Source: Choristoneura fumiferana (lineage: Eukaryota > Arthropoda > Insecta > Lepidoptera > Tortricidae). Taken from it: DNA of 64,000 nt. Position numbers and translations under genes: made by a program. The notes under the pieces are model-generated. The model saw nothing but the letters and a program-made list of their open reading frames with translations. It made no database searches and had not been told where the DNA came from. The stretch covers positions 8,336,734-8,400,733 of the forward strand of contig NC_133485.1 in NCBI RefSeq assembly GCF_025370935.1. Reading direction: 5' to 3'. Position 1 is the first letter of the stretch. Each line of letters starts with the position of its first letter. Positions 56,968 through 64,000 of this stretch are shown piece after piece.

Positions 56968-57325
56968 CAAAATATTAGGTCATTTGTACCAGTATGGCGT
57001 TTCTTCAGGGTCTAATTACGGAATGACAAAAGCAATGATGGTATGGTGTCGGTATGGCGGGCTGTAAGTCATACCGAAGAAGTATGGCATTACACTACCG
57101 CCTACTTCTTTTTATCGACTATCGGAAAATACAAGCATTTTGTGAAACAAATGTGTTCGACACTCGTTATTTATCCGACACGTTCGATTAACGCCCACGC
57201 GATTGAGCCGCCGGGTACCATCGCTATGTCCATCATTTTCTTTTTCGTCATTCCGTAATTAGACCCCTGAAGAACCGCCATACTGGTACAAATGACCTAA
57301 TATTTTGTGTCACCATCTCCCGGTC

Positions 57326-57655
57326 TATAAGTATTTTCTCAAACATGCTATGTCGAAAACTTGTCGCAGAACATAATTCACATGCGTACCTATTCGTATT
57401 CTGTAGGGGATCACATTTCCTGACGGTGACCATAAAAGGGGTAACCACTGACGAGTATTATTTTTTATCAAATATTTAGGTGCCGTGACCAGGTGGAGCA
57501 AAATACAAATGAGCGTATATTGGGAAGCATAAAAGTTAACGATTTGTTGTCCCCTTCCGTGTCGCGTGCCGATGATGAATGAAATAAGCGGTGGGGTCGA
57601 ATCGATGGGATAATAACGCTGGTACTGATAATCGTAATGAGGTAATAGGAATTAT
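57326..57655. other. Unique sequence left of the gap
   Basis: AT-rich, no recognised gene or repeat, and no match by eye to the part of copy 1 PIGO that would precede the sequence right of the gap. Confidence 0.5.
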
Positions 57656-57755
57656 NNNNNNNNNNNNNNNNNNNNNNNNNNNNNNNNNNNNNNNNNNNNN
57701 NNNNNNNNNNNNNNNNNNNNNNNNNNNNNNNNNNNNNNNNNNNNNNNNNNNNNNN
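57656..57755. other. Assembly gap, 100 N
   Basis: Exactly 100 N, the usual placeholder for a scaffold join of unknown length. Confidence 0.99.
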
Positions 57756-60700
57756 ACTAAAACTTGAAGAAACAAATGCAAGATTGCAAAAGTTGATAGA
57801 AATGCTGCCACCCGACGTGCTGCTTTTCGTTGTGGTGACCATGGCATGACTGACACGGTATTAGATTATTTACTTCACTCATTTGATCAGATAAGATACT
57901 ATTTTTTATCTGATAGAGTTAATTCATTATATTTTAGTTTCTGTTTCTGTGTCATATTCTTACTAATATTAGTAATATTATAAATGTAAAGTGTGATTGT
58001 TATTTTTTTATGTTAGAGAGGCCAGACAAACAAACTAGTGGTCACCTGATGTTAAGTGATCACCACTGTCCATAGACACCCGCAGCGCTTTACGCGATGC
58101 CAGTGCGTTGTTTGTTTCTTTTGCTATCACGTCTTAACTACTGAACCAATTACCATGAAATTTAACTTAGGTACAGACCAGAAAAATAATAGCATAACTT
58201 TCATCTTGAAAAATTAGTTGTTCCCAAGGGCGCGCAAGAAAAGAATCCTTCCTACGCAAAGTGGCGGATAATAGCTAGTTAAATATAAATGGGTAATTTA
58301 GAAAGTACTTTTTTAATTAGTATAGCATTATCTCAATGAGTGTCTCAATGATACCTTGTGTATGAAGTAAGGTGATATAAAATACATATTAGTTTCACAT
58401 AAAAGAAGAATCAGTTCATGTTTTATAAAAAATAATGTTGCCTTTATCCTTACCATAAACATACTTTAAAATGCCTGCCATTTATTTTCGTATGTAATTT
58501 TAAATGAAAGATATTTCCAATTGAATAAATAAATCAATTTCACATTGTTTTAGACTCACATGAATGGAAAGATGGTTGGTATTCAGCATTAGGCTTGCAC
58601 ATAGTCTGATTGTTTTGGTCATGCTATTGGTATTTGATAACAGTTTTGTTGCATAGAGCTAACTTTTCTACTTTATGTGTGATTCTAAAACACATTTTTG
58701 TGAGGTTGATGATATCCCAATTATACTTAAAAACCCTTTTTAACCTTAATAGCACTACAAAACGCTTTGTTAAAGTCAATATTTCACAGTCATATTCTCG
58801 ACATAGAAAATTCAAGCGACAAACGTAATTTATGTGGCGAAAAGTTGATGCAACACATTTTCATATTGCACTATTTTGTTTCTCATGCCTCTGTTGTTGC
58901 TCAGTTTCAATCTCATCTCAGTTTATCCCGATAGTTTGTCTGTGAAATATTAAAATTTTTGTCAGTACAACTTGAATAAGAATCAATATGCATGTCTTCA
59001 CTTATAGTTTCAGTCATGTGTAAGTGAAACTTGATATTTACCTCCTTATCCTTATACATCCATCCTGGACCTGACAATACTCTCATAGTTCATGGTTACA
59101 ATAGGCGACCATGGCGGCGAAAGTAAAGCGGAGCGTACGGCAGCTTTCTTCGCATACCGTGGCGCAGGATTCTCTGGTGTGGGCGATTCTACGATTGGGA
59201 TTGAGGTGCAACAGACTGATTTCGCACCAACTCTAAGCGCGGCTCTTGGATTGCCACCGCCCGCGCCGTCGTTGGGAAACCTACTGTTGCCAGTGCTACC
59301 GAAGACATCAGTGCCTGTGTCATTGTTGCAGATGACCAATACGCTTAAACAGGTATACTTAGGACATTGACATGCGATTTGTTAAGTTTACTTACTTGTA
59401 ATTTTTTGCTAAAGGACGACTGATAAGAAAGTCGATGGCTATTGAAAAGAAGTCCTGTTTAAATAAATATACAAATGAAATGAAATTATAATGTTTTTTT
59501 CAGATAACACAATATTTAATTAGATATGGGGAAGAATCTCAGCAAGTGCCTCTTGATAGATTAGCACTTCTAATTAATTCAACGAGAGAACAAATGAGCA
59601 AAGCTGTTGCGGTCGAAACTGAAGAAGAACTCGATGTTTATTTGGCTGATGTTAAGTAGGTTTAATAAATGGTTTAAACTTTCAAAAAATTATTTTTATT
59701 TAGTTAGAAAAGTACTTTATTTATTAAAGAGCTTTATTTGTTTCAGGGCACTGAGTGAAAACACGCGTAACGTTTTCCGAGAAGTCTGGGTGGAGTTTGA
59801 CTCCTTGTCAATGTTGAGAGCTCTTCTTCTACTTCTTCTCGCCATATTTTTCAACTGGCTCATAACCGAGGGTCTTCCCATAGAGCGCGTCCCTTTAGTC
59901 TTCGCTAGTTCTTTCGTCCCAACCGGGTATGCTGCCATGGCCGTGTGCATATCTCTATGCTATACCGCGTATTCCTTTAAACTTATCGAAGACGTCGTGC
60001 ATGCGATAATCTTGAGCACTGGTTTAGCTTCAGGTGCAATTACTAGCGCGTTAGTTATAATGCATTGGGACGGTATAACCCAAAGGTGGTACGAAGGTCG
60101 TTCTTTGTTTTATGAGCGATTCGCTAGAGGCGCTCTAGTGGCTTCCGCGGCCGTATTAGTATCGAATAGTTATATCATCGAAGAGGGCGCGGGTCTGTCC
60201 TTTTTGGCGTTGAGCGTGTTAGGTTTGATGGCGTGGAACGTGGGCACGTTGAAAGCTTTGGGTTTGTGGCTGGCTTTTGGAGGTGTGCTGGCTGCTACGA
60301 GGAACTATCGGGGGTGCAGGGAGGAGCAGGGTGATTGTTGGACGGCGGGGGGAGGGGTTGTGACTGGGCAGGCGTCGCGGGCAGCTTTGGTTCTCGCTTT
60401 GGGTGCGACTGCAGCGGTAGTGGCCGTGGCGCGCCGGTACGTTGGCTGGCGCGGGCACGGGGTGGTCGTTGCTGGTTTACTCGCCTGCGGGCACTGGGCT
60501 GTCGGTTGGGGTTCCCTCGGCTCTCCCAGTAGGTCTCGCCTCCTCGCTCGCTGTTCGTGGGTGGTTTTAATCGGCATGTTCGCTCTCCTCTGGCGTCGAG
60601 AACGTGACTCCACGGTCGTCCTTCTCGTGTGCAGTTTGTTAATCTACATCGCGAATACTTTGGTGCTCGGGGCGGCGTACGCGCCTGCCGCCGCGCTGGC

Positions 60701-62731
60701 GCTGGTGTCTGGGTTCCTGGCTCTGAACATCGTGTCCTTGTTGAAGACTGATGGGACTTCGAAATCTTGTAAGTGGAAATTTTGTTGCGAAAAAGATACA
60801 TCGGTAAATGTATAACATATTTAAAGGTATGCAATATATTAGGCGTATCTGTAGGTAGATTCATTAATTTCATTATCAATGGCAATCATGACATACGGAT
60901 CTGAGACAGACAGGGTCAGAAGGTTCTCGAATGGCGTCCGCGGACCGGGAGACGAGCTGTCGGTAGGCCTCCAACAAGATGGAGCGACGACCTGGTTAAG
61001 ATCGCGGGATTGCGGTGGATGCGGAAAGCACAATCGGTCTGAGTGGAGAGCCTTGGAGGAGGCCTATGTCCGCAGTGGACGTCTTTTGGCTGCCATGATG
61101 ATTATCAACGGTGCGAATAGGGTGGCAAAAGAGCAAGTGAGGGACGTTAATAATAATGGCATAACACTGAACTGGCATAATAATAAATTCGTATAATAAA
61201 AACATTACTAATTATCACTTTAATTTAGATAAAATGATTGGCATAATTAGATAGGTTAGGGCAAAACCGATTGGGTTAGTTTGTAAGGTTTTTTTTGTAA
61301 CTGAACGACATTCGATTTATTTTCGCATAGTTGACTTTTCAGATCAATTTGAGTAAATTTTATATTTATATTTTTTAACTGCAGAGTAACTTTATGCTTA
61401 TAGTTATGTATGACAATTTACATAATGCGCATTAACATAATGGGTATTTTATTTAGTTATGCGAATTAATAATTACGCAAAATAACGTTATGCATGCCGC
61501 CGTGGCGTGTGCTCCGGGAGGAACGGCTACGGATTAGCCCGAAACATGTCCAGCTAAACTAAAACGCGAATTATCCGTGTTTATTTCATTATGAGTGAGT
61601 CCCACGGTAGTTATAGACCTTATAATTTCCAACCCTGGTTGCAGCTCTGACGACCCGTTGCAACTCGAGCGTGGCGTGCGCTTGGGCGCTGTTGGCGTCG
61701 TACCACTTCTACGGCACGGGGCACCACGCGACGGTGGGCCACGTGCGGTGGGCGCCAGCCTTCCACGCCGGGGACCCCAACTACACAGTCGCCGGGCACC
61801 AAATCATGGCTACGTTCGTGCTGCTCGAGTGCTTCGGTGAGGATTCAACTTTTTACATCTGTACTAGCTGTTGCTGTTGAGACGTCCTAGCTTAATGGAT
61901 TGACCTATGGCCTCTCAAGCAGAGGGTCATGGGTTCGGGCTTGCGCCTGGATTGGGGGCTGAGTTTTTTTCTAAATTTCATCATCATAAGCCAGAAGACG
62001 TCCGTCCATTGCTGAACGAAGGATGCCCCTTCGAACGACACAATGAACGATAACTCTCCACTTTCATCCACCGATACCATCCAGCGCTCAAGATGTGCGT
62101 TCCACTTATAACATTCGCCTACATCGCCTGCGGCCTGTTAACGTTAGTAGAACGGCAATGAGGGCTACCGTTATCGCGCTCACCAGTTGGCGCCACTGTA
62201 GACAAAGGTCCTGCCTGAAATATAGTGGTTAGTTTGTTATTACGGGCGTGAAAACAAAATTTAAATTTAAATGATATTTAATACCTTAAAACCGTGCCAT
62301 AAAAATATCGAGCATGTGTTGCGAAGTCCCGTTTTGTTCGAAAAAAAGGAGGACAAAGGTTTCCGCAAACAAAATATTCACAAAATTATTTTAATTATAA
62401 ATAAACCCGCGTAGCTCACTCAAAAACAGTGACATTTGACATTTCGGAGACCACTCGCTACACTAGCGCCTCTAGCGGCGAATTCATACGCGATAGCCCT
62501 CATTTCACCGGTTGCGGTCGTGGGCGTGGCGGACGATTAGTGGAACGTACCCATAGTGTCGTAGCTCATTGTCGAGGTTGGTAACACTTGGTCGCAGGCA
62601 TGCCGCTGCTGTTCGGCGCGGCGGCGCCGCTGCTGGCGCTGTGGGGACGCGGCGCGGCGGCGAGCGCGCGCTCGCAGCTGGCCGCCGTGTTCTCGCTTTG
62701 CCTCAAGTTTGCGCTCTGCTTCGCCATCAGG
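57756..62731 (+). CDS. PIGO: PIGO, second partial copy (likely allelic duplicate)
   Basis: It matches 14521-19554 collinearly. Exon remnants: exon 3 from 57756 to 57857 (5' part missing), exon 4 59105-59352, exon 5 59504-59655, exon 6 59747-60768, exon 7 61645-61836, exon 8 62598-62731. Exon 9 would be beyond the right edge. Exons 4-8 have exactly the same lengths as in copy 1. Exon 6 shows only two differences (near 60174 and 60373) and exon 7 one (near 61719), all synonymous. The exon 3 remnant has several single-base losses next to the gap ('gtggtgacc' for 'gtgggtgacc'), which break its frame. Introns differ more, with indels. This pattern fits the other haplotype of the same locus. If it were a true duplicate it would lack its first exons here. 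Confidence 0.93.
59353..59503. other. PIGO copy 2 intron 4
   Basis: The same short intron as 16149-16300 with a few indels. Confidence 0.8.
60769..61644 (+). repeat. PIGO copy 2 intron 6, same RTE tail
   Basis: The RTE-type LINE C-terminus is present again (about 60879-61105), with small indels relative to 17675-17910. Around 61440-61490 the intron differs structurally from copy 1: copy 2 has 'gggtattttatttagttatg' that copy 1 lacks, and copy 1 has extra 'ccaatttgaattagg' sequence that copy 2 lacks. Confidence 0.8.
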
Positions 62732-64000
62732 GTAACTTCTACAAATCCTACTTCCTACCTTATATTATAAATGCGAAAGTTGGTGCGCGTGTATGTTTGT
62801 TATGTTACTTCTTCACGCTAAAACGGCTGGACGCATTTGGATGAAATTTGGTATGTAGATGGGTGTAGACCAAAAAGTTGCACACCGTTAAAGCCTTGTT
62901 AGCAAGTAGCTCTAATTTCCGTTAACTTTTTCCATTGTGACACGAAAATTATCCATACAAATGTAGTGTGCAACTTTTTGGTCTTCACCCAGATAGCCGG
63001 ACGTCTGGAATAACACATTGGCTACTTTTATCCCGATATTTCCACAGGATAGGGATAAAATCTTTTCTTCCTTCTTTTTCTTTTTTTCCTTTTTGGTATC
63101 CTGCCGTGTCACCAAGTAACATAGTTTTAGTGCTACTTCTGGTCTTAGTTTTAGGTGGTACTTTTGGAGCCAAAATAAACCTTTCATTCTTTCTTTCTTT
63201 AAAATCTCGAAATAACAACCGTTGGGCTTAGAGTCATGAAATTTTGTACAGTTGTTCATAAAACAACCTCAATGAAGATCACGGGATGGCCTAGTGGTTT
63301 GACCTATCGCCTCTCAAGCAGAGGGTCGTGGGTTCAAACCCCGGCTCGCACCTCTGAGTTTTTCGAAATTCATGTGCGGAATTACATTTGAAATTTACCA
63401 CGAGCTTTGCGGTGAAGGAAAACATCGTGAGGAAACCTGCACAAATCTGCGAAGCAATTCAATGGTGTGTGTGAAGTTCCCAATCCACACTGGGCCCGCG
63501 TGGGAACTATGGCCCAAGCCCTCTTGTTCTGAGAGGAGGCCTGTGCCCAGCAGTGGGACGTATATAGGCTGGGATGATGAAGATCACGATATAAATTTTA
63601 GGATTTCCCAGGGGAAATTTGTAAAATCCCGGAATTCCAATTGTAACTACCAGATCGAATAGTTTACGCGTGCGAAGCCGCGGGTAAACTCTAGTTTTAA
63701 AATAAATCCTACTAATATTATAAATATGAAAGTTTGTGAAGATGTTTGGATGTTTCTTACTCAATCACTTCTAAACCGCTGAACTGATTTGGATGAAATT
63801 CGGTATACAAATAGTTTGAGTCCCCGGGATAGGATAGTTTTAATCCCGGAAAATTGCATAGTTCTCCCGTGATAGCGATAAACAAATACTATGCGGACGG
63901 AGTCGCGGGCAACGGCTAGTAAATGAATAAATATCAAGGGACAATGCGGGCTACTTGACAGCTTGGATTTTACGAACGTTTGCATATAACACACCCGTGC
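62732..64000. other. PIGO copy 2 intron 8, same retroposon stack
   Basis: It repeats 19555-20820: inverted 'caaaaagttg' element, retroelement tail, SINE, and the 'cctactaatattataaatat' repeat, with only a few base differences. It is cut off by the window edge before exon 9. Confidence 0.85.
63284..63578 (+). mobile_element. tRNA-derived SINE, copy 2 locus
   Basis: The same SINE at the same intronic position as 20104-20398, with the same flanking GAAGATCACG at 63274-63283 and 63579-63588, so the insertion predates the split between the two copies. Confidence 0.93.

Larger units (their letters stand above)
49149..57325. mobile_element. About 375-bp MITE split by the BEL element
   Basis: The left 22 bases (49149-49170) plus 56973-57027 form an arm that pairs with 57247-57325. 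Left: 'gatggtgacacaaaa' then 'tattaggtcatttgtacc' and 'agtatggcg'. Right, in reverse: the same with a few changes. The inverted repeats are about 78 bp long. The BEL element landed 22 bases inside the left arm. No transposase. The inverted-repeat core 'catttgtaccagtatggcg' resembles that of the 34.2-36.5 kb element. Confidence 0.85.

Noticed and set aside
57468..57856. Minus-strand ORFs crossing the N gap
   Set aside because: They are artefacts of reading through the 100-N placeholder.
57756..64000. True recent tandem duplication of PIGO
   Set aside because: Possible but less likely: the copy starts mid-exon at an assembly gap, has tip-type base errors and shows allele-like differences. Kept as an alternative in the findings.

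Overview
The window looks like lepidopteran (moth or butterfly) nuclear DNA. It is AT-rich, its genes are split into many short exons with canonical GT/AG introns, and intergenic and intronic DNA is full of repeats typical of Lepidoptera: a tRNA-derived SINE ending in GATGAT, RTE-type LINE tails, 'accggccaag'- and 'aacccccgacgc'-type MITEs, and a BEL/Pao LTR element. Family or species cannot be fixed from the sequence alone.

Layout, left to right. (1) 1-11.6 kb, minus strand: the 5' end of an EFCAB14-like single-pass membrane protein gene with two alternative first-exon sets (11619/10209 and 3989), both splicing in phase 1 to exons beyond the left edge. (2) 12.3-21.3 kb, plus: complete PIGO (GPI ethanolamine-phosphate transferase 3), nine exons, 936 aa. 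(3) 24.0-26.1 kb, minus: complete GET3/ASNA1 (tail-anchored protein targeting ATPase), five exons, 336 aa. (4) 26.6-29.9 kb, plus: complete FKRP homologue, five exons, 496 aa, whose catalytic acidic motifs are gone. (5) 32.2-48.1 kb, minus: complete DNAI1 (axonemal dynein intermediate chain 1), 17 exons, 740 aa, with a tRNA-Thr(UGU) gene in an intron on the same strand. (6) 49.2-57.0 kb: a BEL/Pao retrotransposon with both LTRs and a 5-bp target duplication, inserted inside the terminal inverted repeat of an older MITE. (7) 57656-57755: a 100-N assembly gap. (8) 57756-64000: a second, nearly identical copy of PIGO starting in the middle of exon 3 and running off the right edge. It is most simply the other allele wrongly scaffolded in tandem.

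Two gene pairs are head to head with short shared upstream regions (EFCAB14-like/PIGO about 660 bp; GET3/FKRP about 580 bp). PIGO, GET3 and FKRP all act at the ER/Golgi, but nothing in the sequence shows that their clustering is functional. DNAI1 belongs to sperm flagella.

The most interesting biology is the FKRP homologue: the fold landmarks and zinc-finger cysteines are kept, but the metal-binding aspartates and the later His-Val-Asp motif are replaced, as in a pseudoenzyme. Next are the dual first exons of the EFCAB14-like gene, and a 2.4-kb inverted-repeat element at 34.2-36.5 kb carrying repeated copies of a 'cacttgtaccagtatacg' motif that is echoed in the MITE hit by the BEL element. 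I found no CRISPR array, operon or bacterial-type system.
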